A stretch of DNA of 41,966 bases from Nostocales cyanobacterium Centralia_MAG_434 (GTDB taxonomy: Bacteria > Cyanobacteriota > Cyanobacteriia > Cyanobacteriales > Nostocaceae), in NCBI GenBank assembly GCA_021324415.1, contig JAJPJF010000053.1, positions 1 through 41,966 of the forward strand. The letters run 5' to 3'. Of the stretch, positions 1 to 7,217 are shown in pieces. How positions within the stretch are numbered: the stretch's first letter is position 1; every line of letters begins with the position of its first letter. The translations under genes were made by a program, and so were the position numbers. The notes under the pieces are model-generated. The model ran no database searches and was not told where the DNA came from. It saw nothing but the letters and a program-made list of their open reading frames with translations.

Positions 1-28
1 AGTTAGTTATCAGGGTGCATCTACCAAT
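1..28 (-). ncRNA. nsiR1: NsiR1 copy, 5' part only (cut by window edge)
   Basis: Reading the minus strand from about position 28 gives ATTGGTAGATGCACC and onward, identical to the start of the complete copy at 85-150. Its promoter lies at 34-61 (TCCGGA 61-56, TAGAAC 39-34). The terminator hairpin would lie before base 1. The transcript start is inferred from spacing to the -10 box, not measured. Confidence 0.6.
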
Positions 29-33
29 TACTT

Positions 34-61
34 GTTCTACCAATTACTAATGCACTCCGGA
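34..61 (-). promoter_or_regulatory. DIF+-type promoter of the edge NsiR1 copy
   Basis: On the minus strand TCCGGA (61-56) is followed after 16 bases by TAGAAC (39-34). TCCGGA at -35 is the published hallmark of a class of heterocyst/differentiation-linked promoters (DIF+) that includes nsiR1. The box is palindromic, so direction is set by the downstream -10 box and terminator, both of which point leftwards. Confidence 0.6.
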
Positions 62-84
62 AAATTTTGAATGAAGCTTGTATC

Positions 85-150
85 AAAAAAGAAGCCCCCA
101 GTAGCCGGCAGCTATCTAGGGGAGTTAGTTATCAGGGTGCATCTACCAAT
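85..150 (-). ncRNA. nsiR1: NsiR1 small RNA, complete copy (about 66 nt)
   Basis: The minus strand shows a full transcription unit. TCCGGA (183-178) and TAGAAC (161-156) form the promoter, with a start near 150. The RNA begins ATTGGTAGATGCACC and ends in a hairpin whose outer stem is CCCC (122-119) with GGGG (99-96), followed by a run of T (90-85). NsiR1 is a roughly 60 nt heterocyst-specific RNA made from tandem repeats just upstream of hetF in Anabaena/Nostoc. Location, repeat organisation, size and promoter class all match here. It is antisense to any hetF transcript that starts upstream. Exact ends are inferred. Confidence 0.82.
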
Positions 151-155
151 TACTT

Positions 156-183
156 GTTCTACCAATTACTAATGCACTCCGGA
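156..183 (-). promoter_or_regulatory. DIF+-type promoter of the complete NsiR1 copy
   Basis: TCCGGA at 183-178, a 16-base spacer and TAGAAC at 161-156 on the minus strand. Spacing and boxes are identical to the promoter at 34-61 and nearly identical to the one at 704-731. Confidence 0.65.
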
Positions 184-190
184 AAATTTT

Positions 191-635
191 AGAGAAAAAG
201 TTTAGAATTTAATTTGACAGATACTTAACTTGCTAAAACAAGTCAAAGTAATTGGCAGCAGATATTAAGTACAAACGTAAAAAACCGAGGTTCTTATTAA
301 AACTATTTTTGCTTAATTACCATGATTCCTAAAAAACGCCCCTATATATAGGGGTTTATTGCTGTTTATCAAGTAGATTCAAAAAAGGTATCAGCATGGT
401 TGATTTATTAAGGAAACAATATTTCTTGGCAAGATACATAAAGCTTTTAAACACATGATGTCATGACCTAAACTCCTGGAATGTAACTTGTCTCTATCTT
501 CTGCATTCTAAGTTCTGTGGAAGATTAGGGAGGCGATTCAGTGTCTTTAATGTAGACGCCAATCAGGGTATCCTAAGTTAGACACGATTCTGTGGATCTA
601 TGAGGTGCATTGGGAGTTATTTTTTAAATAAAGAT
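191..635. other. Gap within the NsiR1/hetF upstream region
   Basis: No coding sequence was recognised. The only strong structure is a perfect 16 bp palindrome, CCCCTATATATAGGGG, at 342-357. Read on the minus strand it is followed by CG and a T run, as a terminator would be. Upstream of it on that strand there is weak resemblance to NsiR1 (TTGATAA then CCCC) but no TCCGGA box, so it may be a decayed repeat unit or a separate terminator. Confidence 0.4.
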
Positions 636-697
636 AAAAAATCCCCAATCTGGTTTTAGCCAATCGGGGGGTTGAAGATCAAGGTGCATCTACCAAT
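636..697 (-). ncRNA. nsiR1: Divergent NsiR1 copy nearest hetF (about 62 nt)
   Basis: The minus strand carries TCCGGA (731-726), a 16-base spacer, CAGAAC (709-704) and an RNA starting near 697 with the same ATTGGTAGATGCACC as the other copies. It ends in a CCCC...GGGG hairpin (670-643) and six T (641-636). The hairpin loop sequence differs completely from the copy at 85-150, while the promoter, the 5' 15 bases and the outer stem are kept. This pattern fits a functional divergent copy. It lies about 175 bp before the hetF start and antisense to the hetF leader. Confidence 0.72.
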
Positions 698-703
698 AAG
701 AAT

Positions 704-731
704 GTTCTGGGCGAAAGCAATACAATCCGGA
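704..731 (-). promoter_or_regulatory. DIF+-type promoter of the hetF-proximal NsiR1 copy
   Basis: Minus strand TCCGGA (731-726), 16 bases, CAGAAC (709-704). The -10 differs from the other two units by one base (C for T at its first position). Confidence 0.6.
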
Positions 732-871
732 TAAAGTTGAAAAAGCTAATAAGCATAACAACTTGAGCGAGAAACATTCAGTAGCAGGATGCATCTAAGG
801 TATCAAAACCAGTTAAACATCTATTGTTCGGTTTCGCATCTCAAGCTAGATTTAGGAGGCAAACAAAAATT

Positions 872-3415
872 GTGACCCAGGAATTTCACATTTCCGTAAC
901 CCCAGTAGGGCACAGTGACTACTTGGTGCGGACGGAACAAGTCGCGCCTGGGGTGCCTTTGGCAGAAGAACTGGTGACCTGGCCTGTAGCAGACTGGTTA
1001 ACAGCTGCAGGACATCTGATGAATGACCCTCTCAAATCGGTATTGCAGGGAGATGCGATCGCAAGAAACTCTGTAAACCTGGTGGCATTGGGTCAGCAAC
1101 TTTATAATGCTCTGTTTCAAGGCACTCTCAGAGATAGTTGGATTACGGCGCAAGGGATTGCCCAAAATCACCAACAAGTATTACGTCTACGCTTGGGACT
1201 GAAAGATACAGACACAAGATTAGCACGTCTGCCTTGGGAAGTGATGCATTTTGGTGATCGTCCCGTTGCTACGGGAGCTTATATTGCTTTTTCTCGTTAC
1301 CAAAGTGGAATTAGTGGAACGTCTCGTCTATCTTCCACGAATATGCCCATGTCCCTGGAGGAAGGTGGAATAAAAGTCTTAATGGCGATCGCTTCTCCTA
1401 CTGATCAAGCTCGTCTAGATTTGCTCAAACAAGAAGCGATAAAACTCCAGGCAGAGCTTCATTACAATAATCACGAAGGTGGCAATTATCTTCCAAAAAT
1501 CCACTTAACCCTACTAGAGCAACCAGGGCGAGAAGAATTGACACAAGCACTAGAGCAAGGCAGATACCATGTCCTGCATTATTCTGGTCACAGCAACTTG
1601 GGACCTAATGGCGGCGAAATTTATCTTGTTAGTAGTCGAACAGGATTAACGGAAACCTTGAGTGGTGATGATTTGGCAGGCTTGCTCGTCAATAATAATA
1701 TCCAAATGGCAGTGTTTAACTCCTGTTTGGGAGCATACGCGCCCACCTCAGATCCAACAGCAGATACGGGGGAACGTAATCTGACAGAAAGCCTAGTAAA
1801 GCGAGGAATTAGAAGTGTTTTGGCAATGTCGGAGCGCATTCCCGATGATGTAGCACTGACATTAACACAATTGTTCTATCGCAACCTAGCTAGAGGATAT
1901 ACAGTCGATCTGTGCGTCAGCCGGATGCGCCAAGGATTAGTAACTGCCTATGGTGCTCATCAAATGTATTGGGCTTTACCAATTCTTTATCTCCAACCGG
2001 AATTTGATGGATATCTTAGCCCAGACATTTATTTGCAGCAAAGCATGGAGTTACTGAACGAATACAATAACACGTATTCTACTGGGACGGAAGACGTTGA
2101 AATGTCTTTACCAATTGGAGACATTATACCTTCTCCTCTAGCAAGAGACTCTTCAAATTTAGATTGGCTGGGTGAAGATACTTGGGGCGACCTTGTTGAT
2201 GAAATTGAGTATGATGACCCAAGCTATGCAGAGGATTCTGCAATTGTGTCTGATCTATTTCGTCAGCTAGATAACTCAGGATCTGGAGGCGAACAGTCTC
2301 ATATGAGAGCTGAACTAGTGGAAGAATTTGGGGAAGATTTTTATAACAGACAGCTTTCAGGGCAGATAGGTTCACATGATAGCGAGGAGAGTATATGGAC
2401 ACAACAAGCTTCAACAGGAGCAAGCAGCTTCGACTTGCCCCTGATTAGTGAAGCTTCTCTTGAGGAGGCTGAGAATTTTCCAGAAGAGTGGGAAGACCCG
2501 AATTTCCCAGTGACGTACGAATCTGCTGCTAGAACACAGCAAGCCCTATCTAAACGTCAATTGAAACAAAAGGTAGGAGCAATTTTTGGAATTGTCGGAG
2601 TGAGTGCGATCGCATCTGTTATTGGTTTAAACTGGTGGCAACAGTCCCACACATCACGTGAACCTAAAATTTCTCCAGTACCTACCCAGCCTGTGGCAAA
2701 CCAAAATCGTCCTCAAGTCAATCTAAAAACAGACGCCACTGGAATTGTTACTGCCTATGCTAACGAGAAATTAAGTAGAGGCGATTTGCAAACAGGACTG
2801 AGTGCTGTTGAAGAACTGCTTAACCGTGGTGCATTTAATAATGCAAAAGCCGCCCTTGACCTTGTCCCTCAGTATCAAGCTGACAATCCATCTGTCAACT
2901 TTTTTAAAGGGAGATTAATATGGCAAATGATCGAGGCTGGAGATAAAGAATACAGCTTTGATGATGCCCGTCGTTATTGGGCAAATGCCTTAAAAGGCAA
3001 TCCAGACTCGTTGGTCTATACGAATGCTTTGGGATTTGCTTATTATGCAGAAGGCGACTTGAATCGAGCCAATGATTCATGGTTCAAAGCACTCAACATA
3101 GCTGTCAAACAGCAAAACATAGCTACCACAACAGCAGTAGCAGCCCCACCACCAGCACCAAGACAGGATGCTTTAACTGCTTATGCTGGGTTAGCACTCG
3201 GACTGTATAAAACTGCATACACTCAACCTGTTGCTAAACGGCAGCAATACCTTAATGAAGCCATGAAACTGCGTCAAATGGTAGTCAAAGAAGATGCAAT
3301 GAATTTCCAACTGAATCAATTGAGTAAAAATTGGCTGTGGACACCAAAAGCAATTGAAGATTGGCGATCACTCCTTCAGCTAAAAAATGATAGCAGAGCC
3401 ACGAATGAACAATAA
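872..3415 (+). CDS. hetF: HetF, CHAT-domain protease required for heterocyst differentiation
   Basis: HetF is the founding member of the CHAT (caspase HetF associated with TPR) family. It is needed for heterocyst formation and normal cell division in Anabaena, where it acts as a protease upstream of HetR turnover and on PatU3. I chose GTG at 872, preceded by AGGAGG at 853-858 and giving MTQEFHISV; an in-frame TTG at 824 is less likely. The 847-residue protein has an N-terminal region and then the CHAT fold with the His of YSGHSN (about 240) and the Cys of FNSCLG (about 285) as the catalytic pair. A long acidic Ser-rich linker follows, then one membrane helix (about 567-590) and a C-terminal TPR-like helical part. 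Size and layout are like Nostoc HetF. The upstream NsiR1 units run antisense to its leader. Confidence 0.92.
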   Translation: MTQEFHISVTPVGHSDYLVRTEQVAPGVPLAEELVTWPVADWLTAAGHLMNDPLKSVLQGDAIARNSVNLVALGQQLYNALFQGTLRDSWITAQGIAQNHQQVLRLRLGLKDTDTRLARLPWEVMHFGDRPVATGAYIAFSRYQSGISGTSRLSSTNMPMSLEEGGIKVLMAIASPTDQARLDLLKQEAIKLQAELHYNNHEGGNYLPKIHLTLLEQPGREELTQALEQGRYHVLHYSGHSNLGPNGGEIYLVSSRTGLTETLSGDDLAGLLVNNNIQMAVFNSCLGAYAPTSDPTADTGERNLTESLVKRGIRSVLAMSERIPDDVALTLTQLFYRNLARGYTVDLCVSRMRQGLVTAYGAHQMYWALPILYLQPEFDGYLSPDIYLQQSMELLNEYNNTYSTGTEDVEMSLPIGDIIPSPLARDSSNLDWLGEDTWGDLVDEIEYDDPSYAEDSAIVSDLFRQLDNSGSGGEQSHMRAELVEEFGEDFYNRQLSGQIGSHDSEESIWTQQASTGASSFDLPLISEASLEEAENFPEEWEDPNFPVTYESAARTQQALSKRQLKQKVGAIFGIVGVSAIASVIGLNWWQQSHTSREPKISPVPTQPVANQNRPQVNLKTDATGIVTAYANEKLSRGDLQTGLSAVEELLNRGAFNNAKAALDLVPQYQADNPSVNFFKGRLIWQMIEAGDKEYSFDDARRYWANALKGNPDSLVYTNALGFAYYAEGDLNRANDSWFKALNIAVKQQNIATTTAVAAPPPAPRQDALTAYAGLALGLYKTAYTQPVAKRQQYLNEAMKLRQMVVKEDAMNFQLNQLSKNWLWTPKAIEDWRSLLQLKNDSRATNEQ

Positions 3416-3457
3416 AAACCAAAACTAAAAATGCTTTATATCTCAATCAAGACAAAA

Positions 3458-3481
3458 ACCCTGATGGTTTCCAGACAGGGT
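3458..3481 (+). terminator. Possible terminator hairpin after hetF
   Basis: ACCCTG (3458-3463) pairs with CAGGGT (3476-3481) and is followed by AAATTTT. The stem is only 6 bp and the T run is short, so termination may be partial. The next gene starts 44 bases later. Confidence 0.4.
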
Positions 3482-3524
3482 AAATTTTGCTTACTATTGA
3501 AACACACTTAACTTTTTAATTACA

Positions 3525-3767
3525 ATGACATTTCAAGACTTACAGATAGGCGACTACTTCAAGATACCTAGTCTCAGCGTAGAACTCGTATATAGAAAAT
3601 CTAACAACTCACAATGCAGTGCTTTAATGCTCCTGCAACCGAGTTGTAACTTTCTCAACCTCTTGCAGCCAATTCGACCTGGGCTTACAATTATACCACT
3701 GACTCACGCAGAAATTAAACACCATTTTGCAGCAAAGCAAGCCGATCTTCAGCATCTTAAGCAATAG
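3525..3767 (+). CDS. Small conserved-type hypothetical protein (80 aa)
   Basis: I do not recognise a named family. The 80-residue product starts MTFQDLQIGDYFKIP, a pattern seen at the start of short cyanobacterial proteins of unknown function, and has a hydrophobic middle (about 33-60) and a charged Gln/Lys-rich end. There is no signal peptide, clear membrane segment or metal motif; its two Cys (about 31 and 41) do not form one. It follows hetF by 109 bp with a weak hairpin between, so co-transcription is possible but not certain. It ends 2 bp from the convergent gatD stop. The ATG at 3525 has no strong ribosome-binding site. It is probably real, given its place between two conserved genes and ordinary codon use. 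Confidence 0.6.
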   Translation: MTFQDLQIGDYFKIPSLSVELVYRKSNNSQCSALMLLQPSCNFLNLLQPIRPGLTIIPLTHAEIKHHFAAKQADLQHLKQ

Positions 3768-3769
3768 CA

Positions 3770-4570
3770 TCAAGCAATAACATTAACTTTCAACCGCTTA
3801 AACATTGCTTCCCGCGCTTCCATGGCAAGAGTATCTTCTAGTGGTGACAGAGTAATAGGCTGTTGATACTTAAGTCTTAGTGCTGTTTGAATCAGCCAGT
3901 CAGCAACAAAAGGGTTTTTTGGTAAAAGGGGACCGTGAGAATAAGTCGCGATCGCATTTCGATAAAATGCTCCCTCTGTCCCATCTTCACCATTATTACC
4001 CAAACCATAAACGACCCGACCAAGCGCTTCAACTTTTCCCAACTTAGTACGTCCGCCGTGATTTTCAAAACCAATCAAATACGGTGTGCCACCAAGCATA
4101 TTCGACAAATCTTGCGCCAATCGAGTTGCGGTCACTTCGACTACTAAATTACCAATACAGCGGCGAGTGTTTTCACCAGGATGGACGGATACCATATCCA
4201 ATATGCCTAAACCTTCAATCCGTTGTCCCAATCCTGGCTCATAATAATGTCCTAGCAGTTGGGGTGAACCACAGGTAAATACTCCAGGAGTCCCATTTTC
4301 AATCTTTACTCGCAGTGCTTCTGCTTTCCCTCCCTGTAGATCACGCATCACTATTTCTTGTTGACGATCTTGTGCGCCTCCACCCACAATCAAATCTACT
4401 TGACGAATATCATCGGCTGTAGCCTTTTGATCCAGTGGCAACACCTTAACATTGTATCCTCGCCACAAACAACGGCGTTCAATACAGATAACATTACCAC
4501 GATCACCATAAGTACTCATCAACGTCGGATACAGCCAACCAATAGTCAATTCCAATTCTTGAGAACTCAT
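3770..4570 (-). CDS. gatD: Lipid II isoglutaminyl synthase, glutaminase subunit GatD
   Basis: GatD is the CobB/CobQ-like class I glutamine amidotransferase subunit. With MurT it amidates the alpha-carboxyl of D-Glu in the peptidoglycan stem peptide. The 266-residue protein starts ELTIGWLYPTLMSTYGDRGN, typical of this family. The nucleophile is Cys100 (VFTCGSPQLLG) and the general base His212 (TYSHGPLLPKNP), 54 residues from the C terminus as in Staphylococcus GatD. Start ATG 4570 has a strong AGGAGGTG-type site at 4586-4579. The gene lies in a minus-strand cluster with murT, separated from it by a DinB-like gene; gaps are 28-31 bp, so one transcript is likely. The Cys and His are intact, so an active glutaminase is expected. 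Confidence 0.88.
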   Translation of the reverse strand: MSSQELELTIGWLYPTLMSTYGDRGNVICIERRCLWRGYNVKVLPLDQKATADDIRQVDLIVGGGAQDRQQEIVMRDLQGGKAEALRVKIENGTPGVFTCGSPQLLGHYYEPGLGQRIEGLGILDMVSVHPGENTRRCIGNLVVEVTATRLAQDLSNMLGGTPYLIGFENHGGRTKLGKVEALGRVVYGLGNNGEDGTEGAFYRNAIATYSHGPLLPKNPFVADWLIQTALRLKYQQPITLSPLEDTLAMEAREAMFKRLKVNVIA

Positions 4571-4598
4571 AAATTTAGCACCTCCTCACTCCCCCTAT

Positions 4599-5090
4599 TT
4601 ATGGTCGAATAACCCTATGCATATCCAGAACTGGTGGAGCGATTTCAGTTTGGGTAAGCATATCGTGAATTTGTCCTCTATGGTGTGTCTGGTGATTAAA
4701 AAAATGCGCCAACAATAGGTTAACTGGATCAGTATAAAGCTTACCTTGATTATTCACGTAGCTAATTGTTTTAGTCAAAAAATCCTCATTTAACCCAGAC
4801 ATAAAAGCTTCAATTCGTTCATCTTCCAAGGTACGGACTTGCCGTAACTCCTCAAAGTCATCATAGAGGATAGCATCAAGCCCCGTCGATGGAACTTCTT
4901 TGCCTCCAAACCTCGCCATCCAAATGCGATCGCCCACCATAATATGATTGAGCGTTCCATGAATGCTTTTGAAAAATGCAGGTCTAACTCGCTTCCGTTC
5001 TACATCTCCAAGCTGCAAACAAACTTCATAAAGCCTGCTATTTGCCAGAGTGTTGTAACGTGCAAGCATCTGGAAATGTTGTATGAGCAT
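4599..5090 (-). CDS. DinB-family putative metal-dependent protein
   Basis: The 163-residue product has the four-helix DinB/YfiT-like pattern. An early MLARYNTLANSRLYE helix is followed by a first metal-ligand region (SIHGTLNHIMVGDRIWMARF) and then the hallmark HFFNHQTHHRGQIHDML, which supplies two further His. Family members bind a divalent metal; some are thiol-dependent S-transferases, but most have no known substrate, so I assign none. It sits between murT and gatD with 31 and 28 bp gaps on the same strand and is probably co-transcribed with them. This could mean a thiol or detoxification function, or could be chance. Length is normal and no defect is seen. Confidence 0.8.
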   Translation of the reverse strand: MLIQHFQMLARYNTLANSRLYEVCLQLGDVERKRVRPAFFKSIHGTLNHIMVGDRIWMARFGGKEVPSTGLDAILYDDFEELRQVRTLEDERIEAFMSGLNEDFLTKTISYVNNQGKLYTDPVNLLLAHFFNHQTHHRGQIHDMLTQTEIAPPVLDMHRVIRP

Positions 5091-5121
5091 AAACCTATTG
5101 AATTCCCAACTCTTAACTCCT

Positions 5122-6462
5122 TTAAAGAATCTTCCTCCCCGTCAGCACTTCTCTTACTTCCAGCATTGCTGAATAGGTAGGTAAAATGTGTAAAGTTTCA
5201 TTGTCTGGTGTGTGTTCTAAAGCTGTGGTTATCGCCTGACGCAAATCTTCTTCAACAATCAAATTCAAATGGCTCAGATCTTCACTTTTGGCACTGTAAC
5301 GGAGACGTAACGCCATATCATAGACGCGATCGCCACTAACGACTAAAGTTCCACCTCGTTCTACCAATTTTTCCGTATCTACATCCCAAATCCATGACAC
5401 ATCTGTACCATCAGGCGTACGGTCATTTAAGACTAACAAGGTAGTTTTATCAGTGCTTTGAGTAACCACTCGAATAGTTTCATTCGTCCCTACAGGATTT
5501 TTTGACAATAGAATGCGCACTCGCTTGCCATCAATTTCTAACTCTTCTGCACGACCAAAAGCAGCTTGAAAATTGTTAACAGTATCCCGAATAGTAGCTT
5601 CATCAATTCCCAATTCCATTGCAGCCGTAGCAGCCGCTAAGGTGTTGTATTTGTTGTACAAGCCAATAAGAATTTGCGACCATTCACTACTATTAAGAGT
5701 TGGCTGACTCTTACGAAAGCCGCAGTTAGGACAGTGAAAATCTCCCAAGTGTGATAAGTAAACTCCTTGGTAGTCTAGGGGGTATCCACATTTGGGACAG
5801 TAGATAGAATCAACAGCGTGAGGAATTGCATCGAGGTAATGCTGGGGTTCATTCAATCCAAAGAATAAGACCTTCTGGGGCAATTGCTGACCAAGATAAG
5901 ATAAAGTTGGATCATCAGCATTAGGAATGACAACCGTCTCTGGTGGTAGCGTAGAGATAATTTTTGTCCAACGCTTACTGATAGTGTCAACTTCTCCATA
6001 CCTATCTAGTTGGTCACGGAACAAGTTTAAACAGAGAATCATCCGAGGCTGAATAGGTGCCAAGACCTTCGGTAAAATATTCTCATCTACTTCCAGAATG
6101 GCATAATCAACATTTAATGTGCCCACGAAATTAGTGCTTTCTAACAGTGCAGTCATCAAGCCATTTTCTAGATTTGCGCCTGTAGAATTGTGAGCAACAC
6201 GATAGCCTTTGTGTTCTAGTATCGAACGTAACAGTAGTGATGTAGTCGTTTTCCCATTAGTTCCAGCAATCAGAATCACACCGTTTTTTACTTGCTGACT
6301 CAATAGCTGTAACAAACGAGGTGCGATTCGACGAGCAATTGACCCAGGTAATACACTAGCGGAACCCAAGCGTAGCGATCGCACTCCTAATGTTACGCCT
6401 TTTGCTATGGATACAGCCAAGCCCAGTCTTAGTCTATCTATGAATTGAATTTTATTTCCCAC
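5122..6462 (-). CDS. murT: Lipid II isoglutaminyl synthase, Mur ligase-like subunit MurT
   Basis: MurT activates the D-Glu carboxyl of lipid II with ATP and uses ammonia from GatD to form D-isoglutamine. The 446-residue protein has the Mur ligase P-loop GTNGKTTT (67-74). Inserted in the central domain is a four-Cys zinc ribbon (C222PKC225 and C244PNC247), which is characteristic of MurT. A C-terminal DUF1727 domain follows, with NDRTPDGTDVSWIWD holding the expected catalytic Asp region. The start is GTG at 6462 behind AGGAT. It is the first gene of a minus-strand cluster that continues through a DinB-like gene to gatD. Isoglutamine formation is best known from Gram-positives; here both subunits are complete, so the activity is likely. 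Confidence 0.88.
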   Translation of the reverse strand: MGNKIQFIDRLRLGLAVSIAKGVTLGVRSLRLGSASVLPGSIARRIAPRLLQLLSQQVKNGVILIAGTNGKTTTSLLLRSILEHKGYRVAHNSTGANLENGLMTALLESTNFVGTLNVDYAILEVDENILPKVLAPIQPRMILCLNLFRDQLDRYGEVDTISKRWTKIISTLPPETVVIPNADDPTLSYLGQQLPQKVLFFGLNEPQHYLDAIPHAVDSIYCPKCGYPLDYQGVYLSHLGDFHCPNCGFRKSQPTLNSSEWSQILIGLYNKYNTLAAATAAMELGIDEATIRDTVNNFQAAFGRAEELEIDGKRVRILLSKNPVGTNETIRVVTQSTDKTTLLVLNDRTPDGTDVSWIWDVDTEKLVERGGTLVVSGDRVYDMALRLRYSAKSEDLSHLNLIVEEDLRQAITTALEHTPDNETLHILPTYSAMLEVREVLTGRKIL

Positions 6463-6584
6463 ATCCGTATCCTGTAGGCGTTACTCTTAATAAAGTTGGT
6501 GGCAGGTGTAATTATATATCCACTCCAGGTTGCTGAAGCCAGCACAAATTTGCCAAAAAATAGTAGATCGAAAGGTTCGTTTCA

Positions 6585-7169
6585 ATGGCTTGCATAAAGT
6601 TGCAATTTTTACACAATCTCATTCTCGGTTGGCGGAAACTTTTAGTCATTTTCTTGCTGCTTACGTGTTTGTTAGTGACAGACATGCACTCAGCATTAGC
6701 CAATATTAATGATGACAAATATGATGGCAACATTTTTGTGGTTTATGCAGGTAATGGTTCACTAGTTCCTCCTAAAGTCAATCTAAAACAGGCTTTAGAG
6801 GCGCATAAACCGACTCTATTAGTGTTCTACGTAGATGATAGCAGTGATTGTAAGCAGTACGCGATTGTAGTTTCACGGCTACAAGCAGCTTATGGTATGG
6901 AAGGAGAAATTATCCCCGTTAATGTAGATACCATCCTACCCAAAAAAGCTTACAGTCCCACAGAACCGGGGTATTACTATACTGGAAGCGTGCCACAAGT
7001 CGTAGTTCTCAATCAATCAGGTCGAGTGGTCCTGAGTAAGAAAGGTCAAGTCCCGTATGAGAAGATAGACGATAAATTTAGGGAAGTATTTAATTTACTA
7101 CCACGTACTGAATCAGTAGAATTGAAACGACGTCTTGTTAATGAGTTGAATAGCGAGTTAACGCCTTGA
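6585..7169 (+). CDS. Thylakoid membrane photosystem I accumulation factor (thioredoxin-like)
   Basis: The 194-residue product matches the cyanobacterial/plastid family annotated as thylakoid membrane PSI accumulation factor. It has an N-terminal hydrophobic signal or anchor (about 17-38, ending SALA), then NINDDKYDGNIFVVYAGNGSL and a thioredoxin-like core (LLVFYVDDSSDCKQYAIVVS). The core keeps one Cys rather than CxxC, so classical disulfide exchange is unlikely. A conserved PGYYYTGSVPQVVVLNQSG strand region and LPRTESVELKRR tail follow. The lumenal or periplasmic side is inferred from the signal. It stands alone on the plus strand between two minus-strand clusters. Its role in PSI accumulation is from the family name; the mechanism is unknown to me. 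Confidence 0.8.
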   Translation: MACIKLQFLHNLILGWRKLLVIFLLLTCLLVTDMHSALANINDDKYDGNIFVVYAGNGSLVPPKVNLKQALEAHKPTLLVFYVDDSSDCKQYAIVVSRLQAAYGMEGEIIPVNVDTILPKKAYSPTEPGYYYTGSVPQVVVLNQSGRVVLSKKGQVPYEKIDDKFREVFNLLPRTESVELKRRLVNELNSELTP

Positions 7170-7171
7170 AC

Positions 7172-7197
7172 GTAGGTAGGGCGTAAGCCCTACTTAC
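7172..7197. terminator. Bidirectional-type hairpin between convergent genes
   Basis: GTAGGTAGGGC (7172-7182) pairs with GCCCTACTTAC (7187-7197) around a GTAA loop, an 11 bp stem with one G-T wobble. It lies between the stops of the PSI factor gene and egtD. There is no long T run on either side, so it may be a repeat that also ends transcription. Confidence 0.5.
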
Positions 7198-7217
7198 CCG
7201 AAAGTGATGATTATCCG

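Larger units (their letters stand above)
1..190. repeat. Tandem direct repeat of the NsiR1 array (68 bp, two copies)
   Basis: Bases 1-68 recur exactly at 123-190, giving a 122 bp period. Each copy contains an internal 12 bp duplication, CTACCAATTACT (21-32 and 37-48; 143-154 and 159-170), and ends in the palindromic box TCCGGA. The first copy starts at the window edge, so the array probably continues to the left. The repeat contains the promoter and 5' part of a minus-strand small RNA; the hairpin part of the unit lies between the copies at 94-122. Confidence 0.9.

Noticed and set aside
91-150. Plus-strand reading of the array as an sRNA starting near 91
   Set aside because: TCCGGA is palindromic, so both directions were considered. 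Only the minus strand has a good -10 at 16 bp spacing and a hairpin followed by a T run.
824-871. TTG start giving 16 extra residues on HetF
   Set aside because: The added residues are not like known HetF starts, and AGGAGG at 853-858 points to the GTG at 872.
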